NCBI RefSeq assembly: GCF_037265215.1
Contig: NZ_CP147737.1
Span: 2,512,001-2,576,000, forward strand
Reading direction: 5' to 3'
Origin: Xenorhabdus griffiniae
GTDB taxonomy: Bacteria; Pseudomonadota; Gammaproteobacteria; Enterobacterales; Enterobacteriaceae
Length of the DNA: 64,000 bases
Shown: positions 20,650-32,246 of the stretch, piece by piece
Position numbering within the stretch: the stretch's first letter is position 1
How the letters are laid out: every line of letters starts with the position of its first letter
Translations under genes and position numbers: made by a program
Notes under the pieces: model-generated
Told to the model about the DNA's origin: nothing
Seen by the model: only the letters and a program-made list of their open reading frames with translations
Databases searched by the model: none

Positions 20650-20767
20650 AAAAAAGTAGCCGGCACCCGAGCCGGCTAATAAAAATACTGGAAGCAATGT
20701 GAGCAATGTCGTGCCTTTTCTGAGAGATATACTTGCCATTGCAAGATGCCTCCCTGAAAGCACATGC
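20650..20767 (-). ncRNA. ryhB: Small RNA RyhB
   Basis: RyhB is the Fur-repressed, Hfq-dependent RNA that shuts down non-essential iron proteins during iron starvation. On the minus strand the sequence contains ACGACATTGCTCACATTGCT and continues TTCCAGTATT, identical to the core I remember of E. coli RyhB, then an AGCCGGC/GCCGGCT hairpin with a six-T tail. A TATTAT box (20778-20773) within a Fur-box sequence places the start near 20767, giving about 118 nt, longer than the 90 nt of E. coli; the 5' part is divergent. It is convergent with pspF and divergent from sapA. Eight bases of its core (GACATTGC) can pair with GCAATGTC at the sodB start. Confidence 0.9.
20658..20677 (-). terminator. Terminator of ryhB (shared stem with pspF)
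   Basis: The stem is AGCCGGC/GCCGGCT with a 6-base loop, followed on the minus strand by ACTTTTTT. It also lies just after the pspF stop, so it may serve both directions, though the T-run favours ryhB. Confidence 0.8.
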
Positions 20768-20771
20768 GAAT

Positions 20772-20790
20772 GATAATACTTATCAATTAC
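20772..20790. promoter_or_regulatory. Fur box over the ryhB promoter
   Basis: GATAATACTTATCAATTAC matches 13 of 19 positions of the Fur consensus and covers the candidate -10 box of ryhB, so iron-loaded Fur should block the promoter. Confidence 0.7.
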
Positions 20791-20908
20791 ATTTGTAAAG
20801 CATTTTATTGAGAATTTTTCTCATTATCGTGATCTGCCCGTTGTTTTTGAGCAGAAAGCGATAATTAAGTTACAATGGCCAAACTCTTTTTTATGACTGA
20901 CATTTTAT

Positions 20909-22648
20909 ATGCGTTATTTGATTTACTGGATGATATTATTAATTTCCGCCCCTACTCTGGCGGCCAGGAATGCGACTCCAGAAACGGTTGCGGAACCCAT
21001 TCAAGAACCGACTAAAATGATTCCAGAATCGAGGCCAAACAATGCCTCGGAAAGCTTGCCCCATATTTCAACATCCTTACGGCAGAACGGTTTTATTTAT
21101 TGCGTTAATGGCAATTTGAATACGTTTAACCCGCAAATGGCTATCAGCGGCTTGACTGTGGATACGCTGGCTGCACAGATTTACAATCGCTTGCTGGGTG
21201 TTGATCCTCTTACCTATCGCCTGATCCCTGAACTGGCTACTGACTGGGAAGTGCGGGATAATGGGGCAACTTATCGCCTTCATTTGCGTCATAATGTTGC
21301 TTTCCAGTCAACCGATTGGTTTACACCAACCCGTGCAATGAACGCGGATGATGTTGTTTTCAGTTTCCGTCGTGTCTTCGATAAAACACACGATTATCAT
21401 GATGTTAATGGGGGCCATTATCCCTATTTTGACAGTTTGCAATTTGGTGATTCAGTTAAAGATATTCGGAAAATCAACCAATATACTGTCGAATTTCGCC
21501 TTAATGCACCCGATGCGTCTTTTCTCTGGCACCTGGCAACCTATTATGCCCCTATCCTGTCCCAGGAATATGCTGAAAAACTACAGCAAATAAATAGACA
21601 AGGACAAATAGATTGGAAACCTGTCGGAACAGGTCCCTTCATGCTGGAAGATTATCAAATGGACCAATTTATCCGCCTTGTTCGCCATGATAAGTATTGG
21701 AAAGGTCAACCGCGCATGGAACAGGTTGTGATAGATACTGGCGCAGGGGGTACAGGTAGGATCTCAAAATTGCTCACGGGTGAATGCGATGTACTGGCTT
21801 ATCCCGATGCCAATCAATGGAATATTTTGCATGATGATCCAAATCTGCGTCAGACATTACGTTCAGGCATGAATATCGCTTATCTTGCTTTCAATACCAG
21901 TAAACCACCATTGGATCAGTTAGTCGTTCGTCAGGCCATTGCTTACGCCATCAATAACCAACGCCTGATGAAATCCATTTACTATGGTACGGCTGAGACG
22001 GCTGCTTCTATTTTGCCCCGTGCATCATGGGCGTATGATAATCGTGCTGAAATCACCGAATACAATCCTGAAAAATCCCGCAAGATGTTAAAGGAATTGG
22101 GATTAAATGGGTTGGAATTAACTTTATGGGTGCCAACGGCTTCACAATCCTATAACCCAAGCCCGCTGAAAATGGCGGAACTCATTCAGGCCGATTTGGC
22201 ACAAGTGGGTATTAAGATGTCTATCCGTCCCGTCGAAGGCCGTTTTCAGGAAAACCAGCTCATGGATAAAACCCATGATATGACGCTGGCAGGCTGGTCT
22301 ACTGATAGCAACGATCCCGATAGTTTTTTCCGCCCGTTATTGAGCTGTGCCGCCATTGCGTCGCAAACGAATCTGAGCCGTTGGTGTAACTCAGCGTTTG
22401 ATGAAGCCCTGCATGATGCCTTATTAAATCAACAACTTGCTTCACGCATCAAAAATTATCATGTTGCACAAGAAATTCTCGCGCAGCAATTACCTGTGTT
22501 ACCTCTGGCTTATTCGATGCGTTTACAAATCTCTCGTTATAACATTCAAGGGTTGGTGCTCAGCCCGTTTGGTAATAGTTCCTTTGACAAAGTTTACCGC
22601 GAACAGGAAGCCAGCGTTCCTGATGAAAATAAAAAGGGAAGCCAATGA
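20909..22648 (+). CDS. sapA: Periplasmic peptide-binding protein SapA
   Basis: SapA is the substrate-binding subunit of the Sap ABC transporter, linked in other enterobacteria to antimicrobial-peptide resistance and putrescine export. The 579-residue protein begins with a signal peptide ([19 protein letters not shown]) and a Thr/Pro-rich stretch that makes it longer than the E. coli protein (about 547). The SBP family 5 domain follows with [16 protein letters not shown] and the very conserved [19 protein letters not shown]. It is the first gene of sapABCDF; sapB overlaps it by 4 bases. Confidence 0.96.
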   Translation: MRYLIYWMILLISAPTLAARNATPETVAEPIQEPTKMIPESRPNNASESLPHISTSLRQNGFIYCVNGNLNTFNPQMAISGLTVDTLAAQIYNRLLGVDPLTYRLIPELATDWEVRDNGATYRLHLRHNVAFQSTDWFTPTRAMNADDVVFSFRRVFDKTHDYHDVNGGHYPYFDSLQFGDSVKDIRKINQYTVEFRLNAPDASFLWHLATYYAPILSQEYAEKLQQINRQGQIDWKPVGTGPFMLEDYQMDQFIRLVRHDKYWKGQPRMEQVVIDTGAGGTGRISKLLTGECDVLAYPDANQWNILHDDPNLRQTLRSGMNIAYLAFNTSKPPLDQLVVRQAIAYAINNQRLMKSIYYGTAETAASILPRASWAYDNRAEITEYNPEKSRKMLKELGLNGLELTLWVPTASQSYNPSPLKMAELIQADLAQVGIKMSIRPVEGRFQENQLMDKTHDMTLAGWSTDSNDPDSFFRPLLSCAAIASQTNLSRWCNSAFDEALHDALLNQQLASRIKNYHVAQEILAQQLPVLPLAYSMRLQISRYNIQGLVLSPFGNSSFDKVYREQEASVPDENKKGSQ

Positions 22649-23610
22649 TTATTTATATCCTGCGTCGTTTGTTGCTTCTGGTTGTGACGTTGTTTTTTCT
22701 TTCATTAATCAGTTTCAGCCTGATGTATTTCACACCTCATGGTGCCTTGAGCGGTGCATCACTGTCAGACGCTTACGTATACTACTTCCGTAGCTTACTC
22801 CAATGGGATTTTGGTATTTCCAGAATTAATGGGGAACGGATTATCGAACAACTGTATACTGTTCTCCCTGCCACAATGGAGCTGTGCGTCCTCTCTTTTA
22901 CCATCGCCTTGTTAATCGGCATCCCTCTTGGGATTATTGCGGGTGTCTGGCGCAATAAAAAAGTCGATATCATTATCAGTACATTTGCCCTATGCGGTTT
23001 CTCCATTCCGGTGTTCTGGCTGGCGTTACTGCTGACTCTGCTTTTTTCACTGTATTTAGGCTGGTTGCCTGTCTCAGGGCGATTTGACTTACTCTATCGG
23101 ATGGAGCCTGTCACTGGCTCTGCACTGATTGATGCCTGGCTGTCAAAGGCTCCTTATCGCAATGAAATGATCATGAGTGTTATTCTGCATATGGTTTTAC
23201 CCGTTATGACACTGGCCGTTGCGCCTACTACCGAAGTTATCCGTTTGATGCGCAATAGTGCAGAAGAAGTTTCAGGTGAAAATTATATCAAGTCGGCAGC
23301 AACACGCGGTTTATCACGGTTAACTATCATTCGTCGCCATTTATTGCATAATGCCTTGCCGCCTATTATCCCTAAGTTGGGGTTGCAATTTTCAACCATG
23401 CTCACCTTAGCGATGGTGACAGAGCAAGTCTTTAACTGGCCTGGTTTAGGGCGCTGGCTCATCAGCGCTATTCGCCAGCAGGATTATTCCGCAATCTCGG
23501 CGGGCGTCATGGTGGTAGGCTCGTTGGTTATTTCCGTTAATATTCTGACAGATATTATTGGTGCAATGGCTAATCCTTTAAAGCATAAGGAATGGTATGC
23601 CGTTAGATAA
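22645..23610 (+). CDS. sapB: Sap transporter permease SapB
   Basis: SapB is one of two inner-membrane permeases of the Sap transporter. The 321-residue protein has about six membrane segments, including [20 protein letters not shown] at the N-terminus and [20 protein letters not shown]. The DppB-type signature is near [18 protein letters not shown], the EAA loop that contacts the ATPases. It overlaps sapA by 4 bases (ATGA) and sapC by 14 bases. Confidence 0.96.
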   Translation: MIIYILRRLLLLVVTLFFLSLISFSLMYFTPHGALSGASLSDAYVYYFRSLLQWDFGISRINGERIIEQLYTVLPATMELCVLSFTIALLIGIPLGIIAGVWRNKKVDIIISTFALCGFSIPVFWLALLLTLLFSLYLGWLPVSGRFDLLYRMEPVTGSALIDAWLSKAPYRNEMIMSVILHMVLPVMTLAVAPTTEVIRLMRNSAEEVSGENYIKSAATRGLSRLTIIRRHLLHNALPPIIPKLGLQFSTMLTLAMVTEQVFNWPGLGRWLISAIRQQDYSAISAGVMVVGSLVISVNILTDIIGAMANPLKHKEWYAVR

Positions 23611-24484
23611 TTTTTACCGTGAAAAGAAAATGCCATCGCCATTAAAAGTTATCTGGCGATTTTTCTATGCCGATATATTAGCAATGACAGGTTTTTATGG
23701 GGTGTTAATTTTAATTGCACTGTGCCTGTTGGGTGATCTTTTCGCCCCATATCGGCTTGACCAACAATTCATGTCCCAACTTATGCCTCCTTCATGGTCA
23801 CATCACGGTAATGTCGCCTTTTTCCTTGGAACTGACGATCTTGGCCGTGATATTTTCAGCCGTCTATTGATTGGCACGTCTTCCACATTTGGGGGAGCAT
23901 TGATAGTCACTGCGGCGGCAACCATTGTAGGATTAATCATTGGTAGCCTTGCCGGTATGACTCACGGCTTGAAATCGGCGGTGATGAACCATATTCTTGA
24001 TACCTTGCTCTCTATCCCTTCATTGCTATTGGCTATCATCGTCGTCGCTTTTGTTGGTGCCAGCCTGCACCATGCCATGATTGCCGTTTTTCTGGCATTG
24101 TTGCCAAGAATTGTACGTACCGTTTATACTGCTGTACATGACGAACTGGATAAAGAATACATTATTGCAGCGCGTCTGGATGGCGCTTCAAACTACCATA
24201 TTTTGCGTTATGCCGTTCTCCCCAATATCACTGCGGTGATAGTCAGTGAATTAACCCGTACCCTCTCCATCGCGATTCTTGATATTGCCGCACTGGGGTT
24301 TCTCAACCTTGGAGCACAACTACCTTCTCCCGAATGGGGAGCTATGCTGGGAGATTCATTAGAATTGATCTATGCTGCCCCCTGGACTGTTATGTTACCT
24401 GGAGCAGCAATTATGCTCAGCGTCTTGCTGGTTAACTTACTGGGTGATGGTCTGCACCGCGCTATTAACGCAGGAGTCGAATGA
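23597..24484 (+). CDS. sapC: Sap transporter permease SapC
   Basis: SapC is the partner permease. The 295-residue protein starts [11 protein letters not shown], like E. coli SapC, and has the OppC-type N-terminal helix, [16 protein letters not shown], and the EAA loop [17 protein letters not shown]. The start lies within the end of sapB, indicating translational coupling. The stop overlaps the sapD start. Confidence 0.96.
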   Translation: MPLDNFYREKKMPSPLKVIWRFFYADILAMTGFYGVLILIALCLLGDLFAPYRLDQQFMSQLMPPSWSHHGNVAFFLGTDDLGRDIFSRLLIGTSSTFGGALIVTAAATIVGLIIGSLAGMTHGLKSAVMNHILDTLLSIPSLLLAIIVVAFVGASLHHAMIAVFLALLPRIVRTVYTAVHDELDKEYIIAARLDGASNYHILRYAVLPNITAVIVSELTRTLSIAILDIAALGFLNLGAQLPSPEWGAMLGDSLELIYAAPWTVMLPGAAIMLSVLLVNLLGDGLHRAINAGVE

Positions 24485-25476
24485 TGCCATTACTTGATAT
24501 TCGAAACCTCACCATTGAATTCATGACAGCGGAAGGCCCCGTCAAAGCTGTTGACCGGATGAGTATTTCACTGACAGAAGGTGAAATATTGGGTTTGGCT
24601 GGCGAATCAGGCTCAGGCAAGAGCCTGATTGCCAAAGCGATTTGTGGTGTCACAAAAGATAACCTCAAAGTAACCGCCGATCGTTTCCGTTTTAACGACA
24701 TTGATTTATTGCGCCTGACACCACGGCAGCGCCGTAAGGTGATTGGGCACAATATTTCCATGATTTTTCAGGAGCCGCAGTCATGTCTCGATCCATCAGA
24801 AAATATTGGTAAACAGATTATTCAATCTATTCCTGGATGGACGTATAAGGGCCGTTGGTGGCAGAGATTTAATTGGCGAAAACGCCGCGCAATTGAGTTA
24901 CTACACCGTGTTGGTATTAAAGATCACTCCGACATTATGCACAGTTACCCTTACGAATTAACAGAAGGTGAATGTCAAAAAGTGATGATTGCCATTGCGC
25001 TTGCCAACCAGCCACGCTTGCTGATTGCTGATGAGCCGACCAATGCAATGGAACCAACAACACAGGCACAAATATTCCGTTTACTGTCGAGCCTCAATCA
25101 GAACAACAACATGACTATTTTATTAATCAGCCATGACCTGCAAATGATGAGTAAACTAGTCAAACGTATCAATGTGCTGTATTGCGGTCAGACAGTGGAA
25201 AACGCTACACCGGATGAGTTGCTGGTGAAACCTTACCATCCCTATACACAAGCGTTGATCCGTTCAATTCCTGATTTTGGCAGTCCGTTACCACACAAAA
25301 GTCGGTTAAACACGCTGTCTGGCGTTATTCCATCACTGGAACATTTGCCGGTAGGTTGCCGTTTGGGGCCACGTTGCCCTTATGCACAAAAAACCTGTAT
25401 TGCAACTCCACGGTTACGGGTAATTAAGAGCCATGCATTCGCCTGCCATTTCCCTTTGAATATGGAGGAATCATAA
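24481..25476 (+). CDS. sapD: Sap transporter ATPase SapD
   Basis: SapD is an ABC ATPase of the Sap transporter and, in E. coli, has also been tied to potassium uptake by Trk. The 331-residue protein has Walker A GESGSGKS near residue 40, a Q-loop in MIFQEPQS, a degenerate signature LTEGECQK in place of LSGGQ, and Walker B LLIADEP. The C-terminal oligopeptide-ABC extension has a cysteine cluster ([15 protein letters not shown]). Two start codons are in tandem (ATGATG); E. coli uses the equivalent of the second (24484). Confidence 0.95.
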   Translation: MMPLLDIRNLTIEFMTAEGPVKAVDRMSISLTEGEILGLAGESGSGKSLIAKAICGVTKDNLKVTADRFRFNDIDLLRLTPRQRRKVIGHNISMIFQEPQSCLDPSENIGKQIIQSIPGWTYKGRWWQRFNWRKRRAIELLHRVGIKDHSDIMHSYPYELTEGECQKVMIAIALANQPRLLIADEPTNAMEPTTQAQIFRLLSSLNQNNNMTILLISHDLQMMSKLVKRINVLYCGQTVENATPDELLVKPYHPYTQALIRSIPDFGSPLPHKSRLNTLSGVIPSLEHLPVGCRLGPRCPYAQKTCIATPRLRVIKSHAFACHFPLNMEES

Positions 25477-26286
25477 GTGGTTGAGACATTGCTGGAAGTT
25501 AAAAATCTGACTAAAACATTTCGCTATCGAACCGGATTATTTCGCCGTCATCAACTTGACGCCGTAAAGCCAGTGAGCTTTACCCTGCAATCGAAAAAAA
25601 CCCTCGCTATCCTTGGCGCAAATGGCTCAGGTAAATCTACACTCGCGAGAATGTTATCAGGGGTTATTGAACCAAGTTCAGGTGAAATTTTGATTAACGG
25701 TCATAAGCTGTCTTACGGGGATTATAGCTACCGCAGCCAGCGCATTCGTATGATTTTTCAAGATCCCAGCACCTCACTGAATCCTCGTCAGCGCATTGGT
25801 CAGATTCTGGATATGCCATTAATTTTGAATACGAAGTTATCTCCCTCCGAACGGGAAAAACGTATCAACCAAACATTACGTCAGGTCGGTTTATTGCCAG
25901 ATCATGCTAATTATTACCCACATATGCTCGCATCAGGACAGAAACAACGCGTGGCTTTAGCACGGGCTTTAATATTGCAGCCACAAATCATTGTTGCAGA
26001 CGAAGCCCTGGCATCGCTTGATGTATCGATGCGTTCCCAAATCATCAACTTGATGCTGGAATTACAGGAAAAACACGGTATTTCATATATCTATGTCACC
26101 CAACATCTCGGTATGATGAAACATATCAGTGATCAAGTTCTGGTCATGCATCAAGGGGAAGTTGTCGAACGTGGCAATACAGCGGAAGTTCTGGCTTCTC
26201 CGCTGCATGATATTACACGCAAATTGATAGCCAGCCATTTTGGTGAAGCCCTGTCTGCTGAAGCATGGCGACAGGATATCACCTAA
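25477..26286 (+). CDS. sapF: Sap transporter ATPase SapF
   Basis: SapF is the second ABC ATPase. The 269-residue protein has Walker A GANGSGKST, Q-loop MIFQDPSTSLNP, a modified signature LASGQKQR and Walker B IIVADEALASLD. It starts with GTG immediately after the sapD stop, with GGAGG 8 bases upstream. It is the last gene of the sap operon; fabI follows after 206 bases under its own leader. Confidence 0.95.
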   Translation: MVETLLEVKNLTKTFRYRTGLFRRHQLDAVKPVSFTLQSKKTLAILGANGSGKSTLARMLSGVIEPSSGEILINGHKLSYGDYSYRSQRIRMIFQDPSTSLNPRQRIGQILDMPLILNTKLSPSEREKRINQTLRQVGLLPDHANYYPHMLASGQKQRVALARALILQPQIIVADEALASLDVSMRSQIINLMLELQEKHGISYIYVTQHLGMMKHISDQVLVMHQGEVVERGNTAEVLASPLHDITRKLIASHFGEALSAEAWRQDIT

Positions 26287-26442
26287 TGTTTTTATTGGAT
26301 GTATTTTAATCACTGATCGGAACAGAATGGGAAACTCACCACATTTTCCTCCGGCATGGTAGAATCATCCCCGTTTATTCACCATAAATACCGTAGTTAT
26401 GGTTAGAGATTTATTATTTCTGTTTATCCATGACTTTTGGTG

Positions 26443-26480
26443 TTTGATCACAAAGAACAATTTTGATCATAAAGAACAAT
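26443..26480 (+). repeat. Tandem 19-bp duplication in the fabI leader
   Basis: Two adjacent copies of TTTGATCAYAAAGAACAAT (26443-26461 and 26462-26480) differ by a single base and end 12 bases before the fabI start. Confidence 0.85.
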
Positions 26481-26492
26481 AAGGATACTGCT

Positions 26493-27281
26493 ATGGGTTT
26501 CATGACCGGCAAGCGCATTCTCATTACTGGCGTCGCCAGCAAACTGTCTATTGCTTATGGAATTGCCAAGGCAATGCACGATCAAGGAGCAGAGCTGGCT
26601 TTCACTTACCAAAATGACAAGTTGAAACCTCGCGTCGAAGAATTCGCCGCATCACTGAATTCAGATATCGTTCTGCCATGTGACGTGGCTGAAGATGAAA
26701 GTATCGACGCATTGTTCGCTGAATTAGGCAAAGTATGGCCTAAATTCGATGGTTTTGTTCACTCTATCGGTTATGCACCGGCTGACCAGCTTGATGGTGA
26801 TTATGTTAACGCTGTTAACCGTGAAGGTTTCAAAATTGCCCACGACATCAGCGCATACAGCTTTGTCGCAATGGCGAAAGTCTGCCGTAATATGTTGAAT
26901 CCAGGTTCTGCCCTGCTCACCTTGAGTTATTTGGGTGCTGAGCGTGCCATTCCTAACTATAACGTAATGGGTCTGGCAAAAGCCTCCCTGGAAGCAAACG
27001 TACGTTATATGGCAAATGCAATGGGGGTTGAAGGTATTCGTGTTAATGGTATCTCTGCTGGCCCAATCCGTACTCTGGCAGCTTCTGGTATCAAAGATTT
27101 CCGTAAGATGCTGGCACACTGTGAAGCGGTTACACCTATTCGCCGCACTGTGACAACAGAGGATGTCGGTAATGCGGCTGCCTTCTTATGTTCAGATCTG
27201 GCTGGTGGTATTAGCGGTGAGATCTTGCATGTTGATGGCGGTTTCAGCATCGCGGCCATGAATGAATTAGAGTTAAAGTAA
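26493..27281 (+). CDS. fabI: Enoyl-[acyl-carrier-protein] reductase FabI
   Basis: FabI does the last, NADH-dependent reduction of each fatty acid elongation cycle and is the triclosan target. The 262-residue protein starts at [13 protein letters not shown] and equals E. coli in length. It has the SDR nucleotide site with [13 protein letters not shown] and the catalytic Y-x6-K in [11 protein letters not shown]. The residue after the conserved SIG at about 92-93 is tyrosine instead of phenylalanine. An AAGGATACTGCT leader precedes the ATG. The gene is monocistronic with its own terminator. Confidence 0.97.
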   Translation: MGFMTGKRILITGVASKLSIAYGIAKAMHDQGAELAFTYQNDKLKPRVEEFAASLNSDIVLPCDVAEDESIDALFAELGKVWPKFDGFVHSIGYAPADQLDGDYVNAVNREGFKIAHDISAYSFVAMAKVCRNMLNPGSALLTLSYLGAERAIPNYNVMGLAKASLEANVRYMANAMGVEGIRVNGISAGPIRTLAASGIKDFRKMLAHCEAVTPIRRTVTTEDVGNAAAFLCSDLAGGISGEILHVDGGFSIAAMNELELK

Positions 27282-27293
27282 TAGCCTGTTAAA

Positions 27294-27334
27294 AACAGTT
27301 CCAGCCATAACATTATGGGTGGGACTGTTTTTTT
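27294..27334 (+). terminator. Terminator of fabI
   Basis: AACAGTTCC...GGGACTGTT forms a long imperfect stem (with CCATAA/TTATGG inside) followed by seven T. Confidence 0.85.
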
Positions 27335-27338
27335 ATTA

Positions 27339-28217
27339 TTAGTCTATTCTGACAGCATGAAATTGATGTTCTGGAGTGACTATCCTATCTTGTGCGGCAA
27401 CAATCTGTAATTCATATTCCTCGCTCTTTTGCGTTTCCAGCATCACTTCGTAGACCGCAGCGGCAACATGTTCTAAGGCCGCTTGTAATGCTTCATTTGT
27501 CAAAGAAGGGCTTTTTAATAGATCAGCGAGAAACAAACCACTCGTTAAGTCACCAACACCAACTGGTTGACGTGCTCCTGTATCAATTAATGGGCGACTA
27601 ACGTGCCAACTATGTTCTTTAGTTACCAAAAGCATTTCAAAACAATCGGCCTGATAACCTGCACGACTCAAATGCTTAACCAATACAATTCTGGGACCTT
27701 TTTCACATAACTCACGCGCAGCAGATATCGCTTGTTCTACGCTGCTAATTTTTCGCATCGCCAATGTTTCAAGCTCCAGCAAATTAGGTGCAATAACATC
27801 ACTGGCTGGCAGAGCTTTATCACATAAAAATTCTGCAACGCCCGGAGCAACTATGCATCCTTTTTCTGGATGTCCCATGACAGGATCACAGAAATACCAT
27901 GCATCAGAGTTGGCTTCTTTCACCTGCTTTACGATATCAAGGATATAATTTCCCTGCTCCGCAGAGCCAATATAACCACTCAGAACCGCATTACAGGATG
28001 CGAGTTTATTAATTTCACCAATTCCCTGCACGATTTCAGTCAAATGTTCCGGCGACATAACACAGCCACGCCATTGAGGATATTGGGTATGGTTTGAAAA
28101 TTGCACCGTATTTAATGCCCATACGTTCACTCCCATACGACGCATCGGAAAAACAGCCGCACTGTTTCCAGCATGGCCAAAGACAACATGAGACTGAATT
28201 GAAAGAACATTATTCAT
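27339..28217 (-). CDS. pdxY: Pyridoxal kinase PdxY
   Basis: PdxY phosphorylates pyridoxal to pyridoxal phosphate in the salvage pathway. The 292-residue ribokinase-fold protein starts [18 protein letters not shown] and contains the [12 protein letters not shown] segment and the catalytic-loop region GVGDLTSG (anion hole and Asp base). It lies downstream of tyrS on the same strand, as in E. coli, but two palindromic repeats separate them. Together with pdxH it gives this region two steps of vitamin B6 salvage. Confidence 0.95.
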   Translation of the reverse strand: MNNVLSIQSHVVFGHAGNSAAVFPMRRMGVNVWALNTVQFSNHTQYPQWRGCVMSPEHLTEIVQGIGEINKLASCNAVLSGYIGSAEQGNYILDIVKQVKEANSDAWYFCDPVMGHPEKGCIVAPGVAEFLCDKALPASDVIAPNLLELETLAMRKISSVEQAISAARELCEKGPRIVLVKHLSRAGYQADCFEMLLVTKEHSWHVSRPLIDTGARQPVGVGDLTSGLFLADLLKSPSLTNEALQAALEHVAAAVYEVMLETQKSEEYELQIVAAQDRIVTPEHQFHAVRID

Positions 28218-28262
28218 GATAAGGCCTAGTTTATTATTTTTAATTTATGAATAGATAATATT

Positions 28263-28468
28263 TATACGCATTAAACTTCAAGTTGCAATTTACAACACGA
28301 TATGAAACCCGATTTCTCCCCGCTTCGCGGGGAGAAATCACACGCATCTTGACGTTAGATGGGTATATACCAATCGCCTTTCAAGGTGCGTCTTATATCT
28401 CTCACTCCGCGGGGAGATATAAATAATCACATGGATTTGCAAGCTACAACTTGCAGTTGGATTAGTAT
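28263..28468. repeat. Two tandem ERIC-like palindromic repeats between tyrS and pdxY
   Basis: The first copy (28263-28366) starts ATACGCATTAAACTTCAAG, has a CCCCGCTTCGCGGGG centre and ends TGGGTAT. The second (28367-28468) starts ATACCAATC directly after it. They fill most of the pdxY-tyrS gap and would be transcribed if the genes are co-transcribed. Confidence 0.85.
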
Positions 28469-28528
28469 ATAAAGACACCAAGATACATTAAGGGCAACAT
28501 TATCGTTGCCCTTAATAATATCAGTTAA

Positions 28529-29800
28529 TTATTTCCAATTGATGAGGCAATAATGTTTTTTACCACGGCGTAATAAGCTATAACGCCCAAATAAACAATC
28601 ATTATCCGTAAATACATACATAGGTTCGGATTGTTTTTCACCGTTGATGGAAACCGCATTAGAGCTGATCATAGTACGAGCCTGTCCACGGGAAGGAACG
28701 AATTCGGCGGTGACCAATGCTTGTTGCAGATCTGCACCTTTTTCCAGTTCTATTGTTGGCATTCCATCTTGTGCCAATTGAGCGAAATCTTCTTCGGTCA
28801 AATCGGCAATGGCTCCTGAGAATAAACTCTCGGTGATACGCTTCGCCGCTGCAAGACCTGCTTCACCATGCACCAGACCAGTAACTTGTTCTGCCAGTAC
28901 ATATTGAGCACGAGGCGCTTTACCACTGTTTTTATCTTCTTCTTCCAGCGCATTAATTTCTTCAATGCTCATGAAAGTAAAGAATTTCAAGAAACGATAA
29001 ACATCCGCATCTGCTGTGTTAATCCAGAACTGGTAAAATTTGTACGGACTCGTTTTCTTCGGATCTAACCAAACTGCCCCACCCTCTGTCTTACCAAATT
29101 TAGTTCCGTCTGATTTGGTGATAAGTGGCACAGTCATGCCAAACACTTGTTTCTGGTTTAAGCGACGCGTCAAATCGATACCTGAAGTAATGTTGCCCCA
29201 TTGGTCTGATCCACCAATCTGTAATTCAACACCATATTCTCTATTCAAATTTGCAAAGTCATAAGACTGCAATAGGTTATAAGAAAATTCAGTGTAGGAA
29301 ATACCAACATCATCACGGTTAAGACGTTGTTTCACCGCTTCTTTGTTGATCATCTGGTTTACGGAAAAATGCTTACCGATATCACGCAGGAAGGTCAGCA
29401 CATCCATTTGACCAAACCAATCGTAGTTATTGGCTAACTCTGCACCATTGTCACCATCAAAACTAAGGAACGGAGAAACCTGGTTACGAATTTTCTCAAC
29501 CCACTCTTTGACTGTTGTTTCTGTGTTCAACTTGCGTTCAGTTGCTTTAAAACTTGGATCGCCAATCAAACCTGTCGCCCCACCAACCAACGCAATAGGT
29601 TTATGCCCAGCAAGTTGGAATCGTTTTAAACACAGCAAGGGAACCAGATGGCCCAAATGCAAGCTGTCAGCGGTAGGATCGAAGCCACAATAGAGAGAAA
29701 CCGGACCTTGCGCCAGTCTCTCAGCTAACGCCTCTTCATCTGTTACCTGGGCAACAAGGCCCCGCTCTTGCAGTTGTTTAATCAGGTTATTGCTAGACAT
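28529..29800 (-). CDS. tyrS: Tyrosyl-tRNA synthetase TyrS
   Basis: TyrS charges tRNA-Tyr. The 423-residue class I synthetase has the HIGH-type motif HLGHL in [17 protein letters not shown], the KMSKS equivalent KFGKT in [17 protein letters not shown], and a C-terminal S4-like RNA-binding domain ([20 protein letters not shown]). I chose the ATG at 29800 (MSSNNLIKQ), preceded by GGAG at proper spacing and matching the E. coli start; the frame is open further upstream. Confidence 0.97.
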   Translation of the reverse strand: MSSNNLIKQLQERGLVAQVTDEEALAERLAQGPVSLYCGFDPTADSLHLGHLVPLLCLKRFQLAGHKPIALVGGATGLIGDPSFKATERKLNTETTVKEWVEKIRNQVSPFLSFDGDNGAELANNYDWFGQMDVLTFLRDIGKHFSVNQMINKEAVKQRLNRDDVGISYTEFSYNLLQSYDFANLNREYGVELQIGGSDQWGNITSGIDLTRRLNQKQVFGMTVPLITKSDGTKFGKTEGGAVWLDPKKTSPYKFYQFWINTADADVYRFLKFFTFMSIEEINALEEEDKNSGKAPRAQYVLAEQVTGLVHGEAGLAAAKRITESLFSGAIADLTEEDFAQLAQDGMPTIELEKGADLQQALVTAEFVPSRGQARTMISSNAVSINGEKQSEPMYVFTDNDCLFGRYSLLRRGKKHYCLINWK

Positions 29801-30025
29801 TAATGACTCCATCAGTTTGTATACTTTGCTTATATTTCTATACTCTTCTTTCACGTTGCCAGCTTATTAGCTACGCTGCAACTTGAAACCTATTGGGTAT
29901 ATAAGCATCTCGTGATAAATCAAGTGCTATAGCATAAAACGCCAGTCATATAAGTGCCAGTATTAAAAACAGTAATTATTTCTTCTACTTTGTAAGTCAC
30001 TATCTGATTGGCTGTAATTTGCAAT

Positions 30026-30679
30026 TTAAGGGGCCAAACGGTCTACATTCCACTTATCACCATCACGCTGATACAGGAAACGATCATGAAGACGATGAGC
30101 ACCGCCCTGCCAAAATTCAACTGAGTCAAATGTGACCTTGAATCCGCCCCAAAAACTAGGAAGAGGAACTTCACCATTCTGAAATTTCTGTTTCAACTCC
30201 AAAAACTTCCCTTCCAAAATGCTTCTGGCTGAAACCTTTGATGATTGCTGGGAAGCCCAGGCTGCAATTTGGCTATCCCTCGGACGACTATGAAAATATT
30301 TTACAACTTCAATCGGAGACAGACGCTCAGCCCTGCCAAGAAAACTGACCTGTCGTTCCAATTGATACCAAGGAAAATGGAGGCTGATCCGGTTATTCTG
30401 GGCCAGATGTTTTGCCTTGCGACTGCCAAGATTGGTATAGAATATCAAGTTATTAGCATCAAAATGTTTTAACAAAACGATGCGTTGATAAGGTTGCCCA
30501 TACTCGTCGACTGTCGCAATACACATTGCCGTCGGATCGCTAAGCTTTGCTTCACAAGCCTGCTTTAACCAACGTTCAAAAAGTTCAATCGGCTCTTCAG
30601 TAAGATCTTTTCGCCTTAACCCACCACGTATATATTCCCGACGCAGCTCTGCAATATCGGTTTCATTATTTTCTGACAT
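30026..30679 (-). CDS. pdxH: Pyridoxamine/pyridoxine 5'-phosphate oxidase PdxH
   Basis: PdxH oxidises pyridoxine or pyridoxamine phosphate to pyridoxal phosphate with FMN and oxygen. The 217-residue protein has the FMN site RIVLLKHFD, the conserved [13 protein letters not shown] and the C-terminal signature [17 protein letters not shown], ending DRLAP as in E. coli. The order pdxH-tyrS-pdxY on one strand is as in E. coli, but the mliC gene usually between pdxH and anmK is absent (106-base gap). Confidence 0.96.
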   Translation of the reverse strand: MSENNETDIAELRREYIRGGLRRKDLTEEPIELFERWLKQACEAKLSDPTAMCIATVDEYGQPYQRIVLLKHFDANNLIFYTNLGSRKAKHLAQNNRISLHFPWYQLERQVSFLGRAERLSPIEVVKYFHSRPRDSQIAAWASQQSSKVSARSILEGKFLELKQKFQNGEVPLPSFWGGFKVTFDSVEFWQGGAHRLHDRFLYQRDGDKWNVDRLAP

Positions 30680-30785
30680 TTCTAACTCTCTATTTATTAA
30701 TGAGTATTAGCATACCATTGTTATCTGTTAGCCAACTGTCGTCTTCTAATAATGATCATCTGTTAATTGATCATTATCCAGCCAA

Positions 30786-31895
30786 TTATCTGACAACCGG
30801 ATAAATTGCCCCTAAAATCGTTTCTCTATCCGCACCTGTGACTGATGGTAAATTACCAGACAACCCTGACATTGTTCGGAATGCCAGCCAGGCAAATGCC
30901 AGTGCTTCCATGTCATCCCCACTCAAACCATATTTGTCTGTTGTGGTCACTTCAGTACCCGGCAATAAAGCCGATAGCCGATTCATCACGAATGGATTAC
31001 GCGCCCCGCCGCCACATACCAGAAGACGATCACATCCACCACTTAGCATCACTTGTTGAGCAATGCTTACAGCCGTTAGTTCAGCTAATGTGGCTTGAAC
31101 ATCCACTGGTGCAACATCAGGGAAATCAGCCAACTGTTTTTCCAACCATGCCATATTAAAATATTCACGCCCTGTACTCTTCGGTGCCGTACGTGCGAAA
31201 TAAGGATCAGAAAGCATTTTCTGGAGTAAAGATGCATTATCAGTCCCTTCACTGGCCCATTGTGCATCTTTGTCATAAGGCAATTGCTTATGCCGCCATG
31301 TCCAAGCATCCATCAACATGTTGCCCGGCCCTGTGTCATAGCCCTTAACGGCTGAATTAGGCAGAAGTGCTGAAATATTTGCTATTCCGCCAATGTTTAA
31401 AATAATACGCCTTTCTGTCGGATGGCCCAATACAGCCATATGGAATGCGGGTACTAAAGGCGCGCCTTGCCCACCATAAGCCATGTCACGCCGTCTGAAA
31501 TCACCGACCGTTGTGATATTGGTAAGTGCTGCTACTCGGTTATTGTCACCGATTTGCATGGTAAAAGGCTTTTCACCGTCCGGCTCATGCCATACGGTCT
31601 GCCCATGACATCCAATTGCTATAATATCATTTGCCGTCAGCCCTGCTTTATTCAGTAACCCTTGAACAGCTTCTGCAAAAAGAGTGCCAAGCTCATAGTC
31701 AAATCTTCCGATCATTGATAATGTCGTCTGCTGCCCTTGACAAATGGATAACAATTTTTGTTTAAGTTCTTGCGGAAAAGGATGGCTATAACTCACTTGT
31801 TGAGTAACAATTTTATCACTAATCTCCGCCAAAATAACATCAACCCCATCCATGCTGGTGCCAGACATCACACCAATATAACGTCCTGACTTCAT
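30786..31895 (-). CDS. anmK: Anhydro-N-acetylmuramic acid kinase AnmK
   Basis: AnmK opens and phosphorylates 1,6-anhydroMurNAc from cell-wall turnover to MurNAc-6-phosphate. The 369-residue protein has the ATPase motif [13 protein letters not shown] at the N-terminus, [11 protein letters not shown] and VCGGGARNP. The start at 31895 (MKSGRY) has GAGGAG five bases upstream and matches E. coli; the frame extends upstream without support. It is divergent from slyB. Confidence 0.96.
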   Translation of the reverse strand: MKSGRYIGVMSGTSMDGVDVILAEISDKIVTQQVSYSHPFPQELKQKLLSICQGQQTTLSMIGRFDYELGTLFAEAVQGLLNKAGLTANDIIAIGCHGQTVWHEPDGEKPFTMQIGDNNRVAALTNITTVGDFRRRDMAYGGQGAPLVPAFHMAVLGHPTERRIILNIGGIANISALLPNSAVKGYDTGPGNMLMDAWTWRHKQLPYDKDAQWASEGTDNASLLQKMLSDPYFARTAPKSTGREYFNMAWLEKQLADFPDVAPVDVQATLAELTAVSIAQQVMLSGGCDRLLVCGGGARNPFVMNRLSALLPGTEVTTTDKYGLSGDDMEALAFAWLAFRTMSGLSGNLPSVTGADRETILGAIYPVVR

Positions 31896-32246
31896 AAATA
31901 CTCCTCTATTCAATAATGGCTCACATTTAACATGTGGATTACATTTAATCTTGCGTAAACTATAAAACACATCTATTTGGACTATATATGTTTAATGATC
32001 ATTATCAGAGATAAAATCTGAGTTTTGGAAAGCTCTTCACAAAACATGCTAAACTTTTGGTCAGGAATTATTCCTTTCAGAGTTCATCGGGAACATTTAT
32101 TATATGTAAATATGCATTATTAGTAGCCGGCAAATTTATTAGTTCTGCTGCTAACAATAGTGTTTACTACTGAGAATAGTAGCCGAACACTTGGTGATAA
32201 GTTTATTCTCAAGCTTCCCTCTCGGGCATTAAAATTAGGAGTGATT

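Noticed and set aside
32159..32246. Possible PhoP box upstream of slyB (TGTTTACTACTGAGAAT)
   Set aside because: Only one half-site is good; not enough to call, though PhoP control of slyB is known in E. coli.
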